Source of the DNA: an uncultured Oscillospiraceae bacterium
Lineage (GTDB): Bacteria > Bacillota > Clostridia > Oscillospirales > Oscillospiraceae
Reading direction: 5' to 3'
DNA: 24,336 nt
Assembly: GCA_934573935.1 (NCBI GenBank)
Contig: CAKTMO010000025.1
Span: forward strand, 1-24,336
Shown piece after piece: positions 1 through 7,024 of the stretch (its first letter is position 1; each line of letters begins with the position of its first letter). Under the pieces are notes generated by a model, which ran no database searches, had not been told where the DNA came from, and worked only from the letters and a program-made list of their open reading frames with translations. The position numbers were made by a program, and so were the translations under genes.

Positions 1-540
1 CCCACCCCGCCGCACGCAGAGAGCACGGCGAAGCCTCGTAGGGCCGGCGTCCCCGACGCCCCGCACCGGTGACCGCAAGATGGTGCGGTGGAAACCTGCC
101 GGATGCTACGACGGCAGGGGATAAATCGTTGTACGCGGCGGCCTGAGGGCAGGCCGCCCTACAGGCAAATGGTTACCGCACCATTTCGTAGGGCGGGGTG
201 CCCCCACCCCGCCGCACGCAGAGAGCACGGCGAAGCCTCGTAGGGCCGGCGTCCCCGACGCCCCGCACCGGTGACCGCAGATGGCCCGTCAAAAATCCGT
301 AGGGCGGGGTGCCCCCACCCCGCCGCACGCAGAGAGCACGGCGAAAATCCGTAGGGCGGGGTGCCCCCACCCCGCCGCACGCAGAGAGCACGGCGAAACT
401 CCGTAGGGGGCGGCGTCCCCGACGCCCCGCACCGGTGAACGAAAGTGCCATCACAACCCGAACGGGCCGTCGGGGACGCCGGCCCCTACAAACAGTCTCG
501 TTATCCCCTCCGCACGGCGGGGTGACCACACCCTGCCCTT
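1..540. repeat. Mosaic of short GC-rich palindromic repeats
   Basis: This stretch has no supportable gene; open frames in it are low-complexity translations of the repeats. Three unit types can be seen. Unit A (starts GTAGGGCGGGGTGCCCCCAC, ends CACGGCGAA, 47 bp) is at 188-234, 299-345 and 351-397, with a partial copy at 1-32. Unit B (starts GTAGGGCCGGCGTCCCCGAC) is at 38-82 and 240-284, as a variant at 403-438 and as an inverted core at 463-490. Unit C lies inverted at 119-162. Each unit has a self-complementary core such as GGCGGGGTGCCCCCACCCCGCC. Positions 1-77 are repeated exactly at 203-279. Dispersed repeats of this style are, to my knowledge, frequent between genes in Oscillospiraceae; their role is unknown. 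Confidence 0.85.
75..162 (-). repeat. Left copy of an inverted repeat matching 13485-13572
   Basis: Read on the minus strand this segment matches 13485-13572. The first 44 bp (119-162 against 13485-13528) are identical, then come 27 diverged but similar bases, then 17 identical bases (75-91 against 13556-13572). Similarity continues more weakly outside unit C, through a linker containing CACCATTT-like sequence into a palindromic GGCGGGGTG core. The two copies face each other across about 13.3 kb. Confidence 0.8.
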
Positions 541-627
541 TTTCTCCTCAATTTTGTGCAATTCCCCCAATCCGCCGCCACATTTTTCGCCAATGTGACA
601 AAATGTGCGGGAAATGGGAAAAACGCA

Positions 628-655
628 TTGCACTTTCCGGAGAAAGTGTTAAACT
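628..655 (+). promoter_or_regulatory. Candidate promoter overlapping an inverted repeat
   Basis: A TTGCAC box at 628-633 is followed after 16 bases by TAAACT at 650-655, a modest match to a vegetative promoter. The spacer contains a perfect 7-bp inverted repeat, CACTTTC (631-637) and GAAAGTG (642-648), which could be an operator. The terminator-like hairpin at 672-698 lies only just downstream of the expected start, which is awkward for a normal promoter, so this call is tentative. Confidence 0.3.
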
Positions 656-671
656 ATACCTATACACATGC

Positions 672-698
672 CAAACCCTATAGGGTTTGCTGTTTTTT
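672..698 (+). terminator. Short hairpin followed by a T run
   Basis: CAAACCC (672-678) and GGGTTTG (683-689) form a 7-bp stem around a TATA loop, followed by CTGTTTTTT. The shape is that of an intrinsic terminator, although the stem is only moderately GC-rich. There is no obvious upstream gene for it to end, so it may act as an attenuator early in the leader of the gene at 937 or close a short transcript from the repeat region. Confidence 0.45.
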
Positions 699-713
699 CT
701 GAAAGGAAAAACA

Positions 714-890
714 GAGGACAAGCCGTCCTCGTGTGGAAGCTGGCATAACGGTCGCGGGTGGCAATGCTGCGGCCTTTGTGCGTCTGACCTCCCCGAAACG
801 GGCAGGCAGAGCGTGGTCGCTTGCTCTGCCTGCCCCTATCAGACGGAGACAGGCCATACGCGGCGTCTGCGCGGCATGCCGGAGCGCAGA
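714..890 (+). promoter_or_regulatory. Highly structured 5' leader of the SipW-type gene
   Basis: Several helices lie one after another. GAGGAC/GTCCTC pairs at 714-719 with 725-730. GGTCGC/GCGGCC pairs at 750-755 with 769-774, with one G-U. GTCTGA (782-787) pairs with TCAGAC (839-844) and encloses a perfect 13-bp stem, 800-812 with 823-835. TCTGCGC (866-872) pairs with GCGCAGA (884-890) around GGCATGCC. The density of perfect pairing and the lack of a coding frame suggest a structured RNA leader or a riboswitch-like element. I compared it from memory with c-di-GMP, cobalamin, TPP, purine and ydaO classes and could not match it to any. Confidence 0.45.
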
Positions 891-936
891 TGTTTGCCCC
901 GCCGGTAAATTTTGAAATGGGGAGGACATACATATT

Positions 937-2376
937 ATGTCAACCAAGAAAGCAACAAAGCGCGCGCTGTTGACCAGTATTCTGGCCATCTGCCTGTGCC
1001 TGGTGATGCTCATCGGCTCCACCTTCGCGTGGTTCACCGACACTGCCAGCACCGGCGTCAACAAGATCCAGGCCGGTAACCTGGACGTCCAGCTGCTGAT
1101 GAAGAACAGCCAGACGAATGAATACGATGATATCAGCGATTCCACCACGCCCATTTTCGGCAGCTATGAGAGCGAAAAGGCACAGAACGTCAACTCCGAT
1201 ACCCTCTGGGAGCCGGGCAAGACTCAGGTGGCCTATCTGGCCATCAAGAACAACGGCAATCTGGACCTGAAGTATCAGGTGCAGCTGAAGGTCACCAACC
1301 CTACCGATGGCAAGAACCTGTACGAGGTCATGAAGTACGCCATTGTGCCCGATGCGCAGGATAGCGTGAGCAGCTGGGATGCCTCCAAGGGTCTGCCTGT
1401 CGTGGCTGGCGCTCAGGTTGTCAGCGTTGCAAATACTGGGACTGAGACGAATCCTGACGGCGTTGTATTGAAGCACAATGAGACCCATTACTTTGCCCTG
1501 TTGGTACATATGGATGAGAACGCCGGCAATACCTACATGGGCGGCAAGGTGGAGTTTGACCTGACCGTCCTGGCCGCACAGCTCAACAGCGAGTCCGACA
1601 GCTTCGGCCCCAACTACGACGCCAGCGCCCAGTATCCGGACACGGCGTTTGTGACGGTAAGTGATTCCACTGCCCTGGCTGAAGCGATCAGCAGCGCCAA
1701 GGATGCCAGCGGTGCCGCGACCAATAAGGTTGTCGCTAAGCTGAATCCCGGCGACTATACCCTGCCCGCCGGAATGGACAACAAGGACGTGACCATCACT
1801 GGTACTAAGGACACGGTGATCAATATTGAGCGGGCTATTGCGCCGCACAACGCGACCATCACCATGGATGGCGTAACCGTGAACTCTTCGAACGATAACT
1901 ATATTGGCCTTCAGCACACTACGGCGACCATCTTCAAGAATTGCGTGATTAAGGGTCAGCCGTTCCTGTATGCTAAGGATGCTCAGTTTATCGATTGCAC
2001 GTTTGAACAGGACAGCAGTGATGCCTATAACGTTTGGACCTACGGTGCTGAAAAAGTCCTCTTTAAGGGCTGCACCTTCAACTGCGCTGGCAAGGCCGTG
2101 CTGATTTACAATGAGGGCGCTCTGACGGCAGGTAAGGTTGAATTCCAAGACTGCAAGTTCGTTGCTACCGCAGCTGTTTCTGGTAAGGCTGCTATTGAGA
2201 TTGATTGCAGATTTACAAGTTACAACGTCATCATCGACCAGGCTACTGCCAATAATGTAACAACCGGTTTCGGCACTGGTTCTGTGAGCGGCAGCTCTGT
2301 TTGGAATGTTAAACAGGGTAACAAGCCCACCACCGTTACTGTTGGTGGTACGCAGGTTTATCCTACCAACCCCTAA
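937..2376 (+). CDS. SipW-type signal peptide protein with beta-helix-like C-terminal half
   Basis: A 479-residue exported protein. The N-terminus has basic residues (KKATKRA), a hydrophobic core at about 10-30 and the segment STFAWFTDT at 28-36. This is the hallmark of SipW-processed TasA/camelysin-like proteins, with cleavage expected near the AW pair. Residues about 45-220 resemble the TasA-like beta-sandwich (GNLDVQL, WEPGKTQVAYLAIKNNGNLDLKYQ). Residues about 240-470 have the repeated short strands and turns of a pectate-lyase-like beta-helix (ITMDGVTVNSSN, FKNCVIKGQ, FIDCTFEQD, FKGCTFNC, FQDCKF). The start is supported by GGGGAGGA at 919-926. No LPXTG motif or C-terminal membrane anchor is visible, and no SipW peptidase is in the window. 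Family membership predicts a surface or matrix filament or adhesin; the ligand is unknown. It stands alone with its own terminator. Confidence 0.85.
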   Translation: MSTKKATKRALLTSILAICLCLVMLIGSTFAWFTDTASTGVNKIQAGNLDVQLLMKNSQTNEYDDISDSTTPIFGSYESEKAQNVNSDTLWEPGKTQVAYLAIKNNGNLDLKYQVQLKVTNPTDGKNLYEVMKYAIVPDAQDSVSSWDASKGLPVVAGAQVVSVANTGTETNPDGVVLKHNETHYFALLVHMDENAGNTYMGGKVEFDLTVLAAQLNSESDSFGPNYDASAQYPDTAFVTVSDSTALAEAISSAKDASGAATNKVVAKLNPGDYTLPAGMDNKDVTITGTKDTVINIERAIAPHNATITMDGVTVNSSNDNYIGLQHTTATIFKNCVIKGQPFLYAKDAQFIDCTFEQDSSDAYNVWTYGAEKVLFKGCTFNCAGKAVLIYNEGALTAGKVEFQDCKFVATAAVSGKAAIEIDCRFTSYNVIIDQATANNVTTGFGTGSVSGSSVWNVKQGNKPTTVTVGGTQVYPTNP

Positions 2377-2390
2377 TCCCAATCTCAAAC

Positions 2391-2422
2391 AAAATCCCGC
2401 CCCTTTGTGGGGCGGGATTTTT
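2391..2422 (+). terminator. Intrinsic terminator of the SipW-type gene
   Basis: AAAATCCCGCCCC (2391-2403) pairs with GGGGCGGGATTTT around TTTGT and ends in a T run. It begins 15 bases after the stop codon at 2376. Confidence 0.95.
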
Positions 2423-2424
2423 CC

Positions 2425-2483
2425 TGTACCAATAACCCCGTTTTATGTACCGAAAGTGTACCCATAACAGGCCTTAATGTACC
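2425..2483. repeat. Four TGTACC repeats at 21/11/21-bp spacing
   Basis: TGTACC occurs at 2425-2430, 2446-2451, 2457-2462 and 2478-2483. The outer two continue identically as TGTACCAATAA. Start-to-start distances are 21, 11 and 21 bp, so all four lie close to the same face of the helix. The array lies just outside the terminator of the upstream gene, in a convergent intergenic region, so it is not an obvious promoter operator. Confidence 0.6.
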
Positions 2484-2494
2484 AATAAAACAGG

Positions 2495-2690
2495 CAAAAA
2501 CGCTCGTTTTCTTGTCGCCCATCCCCTGAAAGGGGGGTTCCAAAGGGGGAAAACCGCAGGTTTCCCCCTTGGTCGTTTAGAGAGGGGGACGGGGGGAGAG
2601 GGAGTACGAAATCCCTCTCCCCCAGCGGCGTTTTTGCTTTCTTTTGCCGCCGTGGGAAAAAGAAAGTCGCGCCCGCAGGCGCGAGATCCC
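2495..2690. repeat. Probable dispersed intergenic repeat, no gene
   Basis: The stretch contains nested inverted sequences: AGGGGGAAAACC against GGTTTCCCCCTT (about 2543-2575), GAGAGGGA against TCCCTCTC (about 2597-2620), CTTTCTTTT against AAAAGAAAG (about 2638-2665), and TCGCGCC/GGCGCGA at 2667-2684. Frames read through it give proline- and arginine-rich peptides of a kind I have seen mis-annotated many times in gut Clostridia, which argues for a multicopy element. Copy number cannot be confirmed from one window. Confidence 0.5.
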
Positions 2691-2694
2691 TGCA

Positions 2695-2722
2695 AAAAAC
2701 GCTCCCAACAGGGAGCGTTTTT
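2695..2722 (-). terminator. Intrinsic terminator of the polA-rimI-tsaD cluster
   Basis: A symmetrical hairpin, AAAAACGCTCCC (2695-2706) with GGGAGCGTTTTT (2711-2722) and an AACA loop. On the minus strand it follows the tsaD stop codon by a few bases. The T runs on both sides mean it could also stop transcription from the left. Confidence 0.9.
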
Positions 2723-2727
2723 CATGT

Positions 2728-3744
2728 TCAATACACCAGCCGATCCAATTCCATCGTGGCAAAGCCGTTCAGCGTCAGGTCGCCCCGCACGCCGGAGCGG
2801 TACTCATAATACCCCTGCGCGCCGATCATGGCGCCGTTGTCGCCGCACCATTTCAGGGGCGGCAGATAGAGCTTCACGCCCCGCTTTTGGCACAGCGTTT
2901 GCAGGTCGGCGCGGATGATGGAGTTGGCGGCCACGCCGCCTGCCGCCACCAGGATCTTGCGGCCCGTCTGCTCCAGCGCCAGCGCCGCCCGCTCCGTCAG
3001 CTCGTCGCTGACGGCCTGGGTAAAGTCCCGCGCCAGCGCGGCCTCGTCCAGTGCCTCGCCCTTCTGCGCCGCGTTGTGGGCCAGATTCACCACGGCGGTC
3101 TTCAGGCCGGAAAAGCTCATGTCCAGCGGCGCGCCGTCCACATGGGCCCGGGGCAGGTCGTACACCCCGCCCGCCGACTGCTGGGCCAGCAGGTCCATGG
3201 GCCTGCCGCCGGGGTAGGGGAGGCCCAGCACACGGGCGGCCTTGTCAAAGCACTCGCCCGCCGCGTCGTCCCGCGTGGCGCCCAGCACCGTCATATCGGT
3301 GTAGTCCGCCACGTCCACGATCAGCGTGTTGCCGCCGGAGATAGCCAGCGCCAAAAACGGCGGCTCCAGCTCCGGAAAGGCCAGATAGTTGGCGGCGATG
3401 TGGCCCCGCACGTGGTGCACCGGCACCAGCGGCACCCCCAGCGCCCAGGCGGCGGACTTGGCAAAGCTGACACCCACCAGCACCGCGCCGATGAGCCCCG
3501 GGGCATAGGTGACGGCCACCGCGTCGATGTCCCGCTTCGTCAGGCCCGCGTCCCGCAGCGCCTGCTCCGTCAGCCCCGCGATGGCCTCCACATGCTTGCG
3601 GGAGGCGATCTCCGGCACCACGCCGCCGTACAGGGCGTGCATGTCCGCCTGGGACAAGATGGCGTCGGACAGCACCTGACGGCCATCCCGCACCACCGCC
3701 ACGGCGGTCTCGTCGCAGGAGGATTCAAATGCCAGTATGTTCAT
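2728..3744 (-). CDS. tsaD: tRNA N6-adenosine threonylcarbamoyltransferase TsaD
   Basis: This 338-residue TsaD/Kae1/Gcp protein transfers the threonylcarbamoyl group to A37 of ANN-decoding tRNAs (t6A) in the cytoplasm, working with TsaB and TsaE. Visible landmarks are the ASKHA-type start MNILAFESSCDETA, the metal-binding HxxxH at H111 and H115 (HHVRGH), FDKAARVLGLPYPGG, GGVAANS, and near the C-terminus WCGDNGAMIG carrying the metal-binding Asp. Length is normal for the family. The start codon overlaps the rimI stop by 4 nt (ATGA), with GAGGAGG seven bases upstream, so the two are translationally coupled. tsaB and tsaE, often next to rimI-tsaD in Firmicutes, are not in this window. Confidence 0.97.
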   Translation of the reverse strand: MNILAFESSCDETAVAVVRDGRQVLSDAILSQADMHALYGGVVPEIASRKHVEAIAGLTEQALRDAGLTKRDIDAVAVTYAPGLIGAVLVGVSFAKSAAWALGVPLVPVHHVRGHIAANYLAFPELEPPFLALAISGGNTLIVDVADYTDMTVLGATRDDAAGECFDKAARVLGLPYPGGRPMDLLAQQSAGGVYDLPRAHVDGAPLDMSFSGLKTAVVNLAHNAAQKGEALDEAALARDFTQAVSDELTERAALALEQTGRKILVAAGGVAANSIIRADLQTLCQKRGVKLYLPPLKWCGDNGAMIGAQGYYEYRSGVRGDLTLNGFATMELDRLVY

Positions 3745-4211
3745 GCGTTCGCCTCCTCAAAATCCCGCGTCAGGATGAGGGCATCCTCTTTGGGAAGGTC
3801 GTAATAGTTGCGCCGCCGCCCCCGCTCGGTGAAGCCGAAGGACGTGTACAGGGCGATGGCCGCCGTGTTGCTGGGGCGCACCTCCAGCGTCAGAAACGCC
3901 AGATGCTGCCCCGCCGCGAAATTGCAGAACACCTGCAGCAGCTGCCCCGCCACGCCCTGACGGCGATATTCGGGGAACACGGCCACGTTGGTGATGTACC
4001 CCTCGTCCGCCGCCACCAGCAGCCCCGCGTAGCCCACCACCTTGCCGCTTTGGGCGTCCAGCGCCGTCAAAAACGCGGCGCACTGGTTTTCCAGCTCCTC
4101 CGCCAGCATGTTCCGCGACCAGGGGCGGGAGAAGCACGCCCGCTCCAGCGCGGCGATCTCGTCCAGATGGTCGGCGTGCATGGGGACGATCCTGATCTGT
4201 GTGTTTTCCAT
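3741..4211 (-). CDS. rimI: Ribosomal protein bS18-alanine N-acetyltransferase RimI
   Basis: A 156-residue GNAT-fold acetyltransferase. Family role: acetylation of the N-terminal alanine of ribosomal protein S18 from acetyl-CoA. The pyrophosphate-binding loop is RRQGVAGQLL at about 83-92, after the beta-4 strand ITNVAVFPEYR. LEVRPSN at 109-115 carries the glutamate expected in the active site, and ALYTSFGF at 120-127 is the usual beta-6/alpha-4 signature. The chosen start at 4211 has AAGGTG six bases upstream and gives the usual family length; a longer frame back to 4262 would overlap polA and has no supporting site. It lies 10 bases after polA and overlaps tsaD by 4 nt. The link with tsaD is a conserved neighbourhood that strengthens both calls. 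Confidence 0.92.
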   Translation of the reverse strand: MENTQIRIVPMHADHLDEIAALERACFSRPWSRNMLAEELENQCAAFLTALDAQSGKVVGYAGLLVAADEGYITNVAVFPEYRRQGVAGQLLQVFCNFAAGQHLAFLTLEVRPSNTAAIALYTSFGFTERGRRRNYYDLPKEDALILTRDFEEANA

Positions 4212-4221
4212 GATGTTCACC

Positions 4222-6885
4222 TTATCCCTTGGCTTCCAGCCAGTTTTTGCCGCTGTGGGCATCGGCGATCAGGGGGACGGACAGGGCGGCCACCTGCTCC
4301 ATCTCCTGCCGCAGCAGGGTCTCCACCGTTTCCCGCTCGGCCTCGGGGCACTCCACGATCAGTTCGTCGTGGACCTGCATGATGAGCTTCGCTTTCAGCC
4401 CCTCCCGCCGCAGGCGGTCGTGTACCCGCAGCATGGCCAGCTTCATGATGTCCGCCGCCGTGCCCTGAATGGGCATGTTCATGGCCACCCGCTCGCCGAA
4501 GGCGCGGCGGGCGAAGACGGGGGCCTTCAGCTCCGGCAGCGCCCTGCGCCGGTGGTACAGGGTCTCCACGTAGCCATGGGCCTTGCCCTGGGCCACGATG
4601 TCGGTCATATACTGCTTCACCCCGGGATAGGTGGCGAAATAGCTGGCCTTGTAGCTTTTGGCCTCCGCCATGGTCACCTGCAGGTCCTGACTCAGCGAAA
4701 AGCTGGACATGCCGTAGACGATGCCGAAGTTCACCGCCTTGGCGCGGGAGCGCATCTGGTGGGTCACCTCCGCCTCCGGTACGTGGAAGACCTTGGCCGC
4801 CGTCACCGTGTGGAAGTCCTGGCCGGAGCGGAAGGCCTCGATCATGGCCTCGTCTCCCGCCATGTGGGCCAGCAGCCGCAGCTCGATCTGGGAGTAGTCG
4901 GCGTCCACCAGCACGTTGCCCTCGTCGGCGATGAAGACCCGCCGCATCTCGCTGCCCAGCTCCGTGCGGGTGGGGATGTTCTGCAGGTTCGGCTCGGTGG
5001 AGCTGAGGCGGCCGGTGGCCGTGACGGTCATCTGGAAGCGGGTGCGCACGCGGCCGTCACGGGACACGGCCCGCAGCAGGCCGTCGGCGTAGGTGCTTTT
5101 CAGCTTGGCGTACTGGCGGAACTCCAGCACGCGGCTGACCACCGGCGATTCGTACCGCAGCTTTTCCAGCACCTCGGCATTGGTGGACCAGCCGGTCTTG
5201 GTCTTCTTTCCGTGGGGCAGCAGCAGCTCGTCGAACAGCACCGTGCCCAGCTGTTTGGGGGAATTGATGTTGAAATGGTGGCCCACCATGTCGTAGATGG
5301 ACTGCTCCAGCTCGTCGGTGTGGCGCTGCAGGTCCTGGCCCAGCCGCGCCAGGGCGCTGCCGTCGATGCGGAAGCCCGTCAGCTCCATCTCCGCCAGGAC
5401 GCGGCACAGGGGCAGCTCCATCTCGTGCAGCAGGGCCGTCATGTTCAGGGCCTCCAGCTTCGGCTCCAGCACCTGATACAGCGCGTCCACCGCGCTGGTG
5501 TAGCTGCACAGGGAGGCCTCTGCGATGCGGTCGTCCCCCAGCAGGGAGAAGGCCTCCGGATCCAGATGGGCCGCCGGCGGCAGCTCCGCGCCGCAATAGG
5601 CCACAAACAGACGGGGCAGGTCGTAGCTGCCCGCCGTGGCGTCCAGCAGATAGGCCGCCAGCGCCGTGTCGAACACGAAGCCCTCGGCGTGCAGGCCACG
5701 CTCCAATAATGTATAGGTCAGGTCCTTTACATTGTGGGCCGCCTTGCGGATATCGGCGGAGAACAGGGCGTCCAGCAGGCCGTCCCAGTCGCCGGTGAAG
5801 CGGTCGGACCGCAGGATGGCCGTGACGCCGTGCTGATCGTCGGCGTCGCAGGTCACGGCCAGCACGCTCAGATCCTCCAGGGCGTACACCGCCGTGTGGG
5901 GGGCGGCGCGCCACAGCGCCAGCAGGCGCGTGGCGTCGGCGTCCGTCTCCGCCGTCTCCACGGTGACGGTATAGTCCGCCCGTTTGGCGGCGGCCGCCTG
6001 CTCCTCCGGCGTGGGCGCGGGGGTCAGGCCGTATTTTTTGATGAGCTTGGTGAATTCCAGCTTCACGAACAGGTCGTACAGCTCCGGCCGGAAGGGCTGG
6101 CGCAGGGCGTCCTCCGGATCGAACTCCAGGGGCGCGTCGGTGACGATGGTGGCCAGCCAGTAGCTGCGGCGGGCGGACTCCTCGCCCTCGGCCAGCTTGC
6201 GCAGGGCGGAGGGCTTCAGCTCCACGTCCGGCATGGCGGCGTACAGGGCGTCGATGCTGCCGTAGCGCTGGATCAGCGCCATGGCGGTCTTTTCGCCGAT
6301 GCCGGGCACGCCAGGGATGTTGTCGCTGCTGTCGCCCATCAGGGCCTTCAGGTCGATCATATGGATGGGGTCAAAGCCGTACTGGGCGCGGAAGGTGTCT
6401 TCCGTCATGTCAGCGGTGATGGTCTTGCCCATGTGGGAGCTGACCAGCTTCACCCGCGTGGTGGGGGTGATGAGCTGCAGGCTGTCGCGGTCGCCGGTGA
6501 CCACCACGCACTCCCAGCCCCGCTGCCGGCAGCGGCAGGCGATGGTGCCCAGCAGGTCGTCCGCCTCGTACCCCACCAGGTCGTAGCAGGGGATGGACAT
6601 GGCCGACAGCACCTGCTTCATCACCGGCATCTGCTGGGCCAGCTCCTCCGGCATTTTCCGGCGGGTGGCCTTATAGGCGGCGTCCGCCTCGTGGCGGAAG
6701 GTGGGCTCCTTCCGGTCAAAGGCCACGCACAGGGCGTCGGGCTGTTCTTCGTCCACAAAGCGCCCCAGCATGTTCAGAAAGCCCAGTACGCCGTTGGTGT
6801 ACAGCCCCTCCTGGGTGGTCAGCGCCTTCAGGCCGAAGAAGGCGCGGTTGATGATGCTATTGCCGTCAAGAACCATCAGTTTCAT
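4222..6885 (-). CDS. polA: DNA polymerase I
   Basis: An 887-residue family A DNA polymerase for repair and Okazaki fragment processing. The N-terminal 5'-nuclease domain (about 1-290) shows DGNSIINRAFFG, YEADDLLGT, VVTGDRDSLQL and GDSSDNIPGVPGIGEKTA. The polymerase domain has motif A DYSQIEL (D663), motif B with R712, K716 and FGIVYG, and motif C QVHDELI (H839, D840, E841). The middle 3'-5' exonuclease-like domain lacks the usual DxE pair (ALEDLSVL instead) and has HNVKDL where proofreading enzymes have HNLKFD, so it is probably inactive, as in Bacillus and Thermus enzymes. The start at 6885 has GAGGAG seven bases upstream and places MKLMVLDGNS at the N-terminus. It is the first gene of the polA-rimI-tsaD cluster. 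Confidence 0.97.
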   Translation of the reverse strand: MKLMVLDGNSIINRAFFGLKALTTQEGLYTNGVLGFLNMLGRFVDEEQPDALCVAFDRKEPTFRHEADAAYKATRRKMPEELAQQMPVMKQVLSAMSIPCYDLVGYEADDLLGTIACRCRQRGWECVVVTGDRDSLQLITPTTRVKLVSSHMGKTITADMTEDTFRAQYGFDPIHMIDLKALMGDSSDNIPGVPGIGEKTAMALIQRYGSIDALYAAMPDVELKPSALRKLAEGEESARRSYWLATIVTDAPLEFDPEDALRQPFRPELYDLFVKLEFTKLIKKYGLTPAPTPEEQAAAAKRADYTVTVETAETDADATRLLALWRAAPHTAVYALEDLSVLAVTCDADDQHGVTAILRSDRFTGDWDGLLDALFSADIRKAAHNVKDLTYTLLERGLHAEGFVFDTALAAYLLDATAGSYDLPRLFVAYCGAELPPAAHLDPEAFSLLGDDRIAEASLCSYTSAVDALYQVLEPKLEALNMTALLHEMELPLCRVLAEMELTGFRIDGSALARLGQDLQRHTDELEQSIYDMVGHHFNINSPKQLGTVLFDELLLPHGKKTKTGWSTNAEVLEKLRYESPVVSRVLEFRQYAKLKSTYADGLLRAVSRDGRVRTRFQMTVTATGRLSSTEPNLQNIPTRTELGSEMRRVFIADEGNVLVDADYSQIELRLLAHMAGDEAMIEAFRSGQDFHTVTAAKVFHVPEAEVTHQMRSRAKAVNFGIVYGMSSFSLSQDLQVTMAEAKSYKASYFATYPGVKQYMTDIVAQGKAHGYVETLYHRRRALPELKAPVFARRAFGERVAMNMPIQGTAADIMKLAMLRVHDRLRREGLKAKLIMQVHDELIVECPEAERETVETLLRQEMEQVAALSVPLIADAHSGKNWLEAKG

Positions 6886-6921
6886 GGCGTATCTCCTCAC
6901 TGGTCGGTGATATAGACTACT

Positions 6922-6950
6922 ATTATAGTCCATTTTCCGGCAAAACACAA
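6922..6950 (-). promoter_or_regulatory. Promoter of polA
   Basis: On the minus strand TTGTGT (plus 6945-6950) and a perfect TATAAT (plus 6922-6927) are separated by 17 bases. The expected transcript start is about 30 bases upstream of the polA start codon. An inverted repeat GACTA/TAGTC at 6914-6929 overlaps the -10 box and could be a protein-binding site. Confidence 0.6.
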
Positions 6951-6959
6951 CCTCCGGTC

Positions 6960-6987
6960 TTGACAGTTTTTGCTTTTGTGATAGACT
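6960..6987 (+). promoter_or_regulatory. Promoter of the MFS-AEC transporter operon
   Basis: A perfect TTGACA at 6960-6965 is followed after 16 bases by TAGACT at 6982-6987, which is preceded by TG at 6979-6980 (extended -10). It drives the gene starting at 7025 and is divergent from the polA promoter. Confidence 0.6.
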
Positions 6988-7024
6988 GAAATGACGTTAT
7001 ACCATATATAATAAGGGAGCCGCT

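Noticed and set aside
1..540. CRISPR array suggested by regularly recurring repeats.
   Set aside because: Spacing is irregular, units occur in both orientations, spacers are absent or are other repeat units, and no cas genes are present.
714..890. c-di-GMP-I riboswitch upstream of a matrix-type gene.
   Set aside because: The characteristic GGCAAACC and GACGCAAAGCC segments of the class could not be found; kept only as an unassigned structured leader.
940..2388. A 482-codon open frame on the minus strand opposite the SipW-type gene.
   Set aside because: The plus-strand product has a clear signal peptide, family features and a ribosome binding site. The minus frame has none and is a shadow of GC-biased codons.
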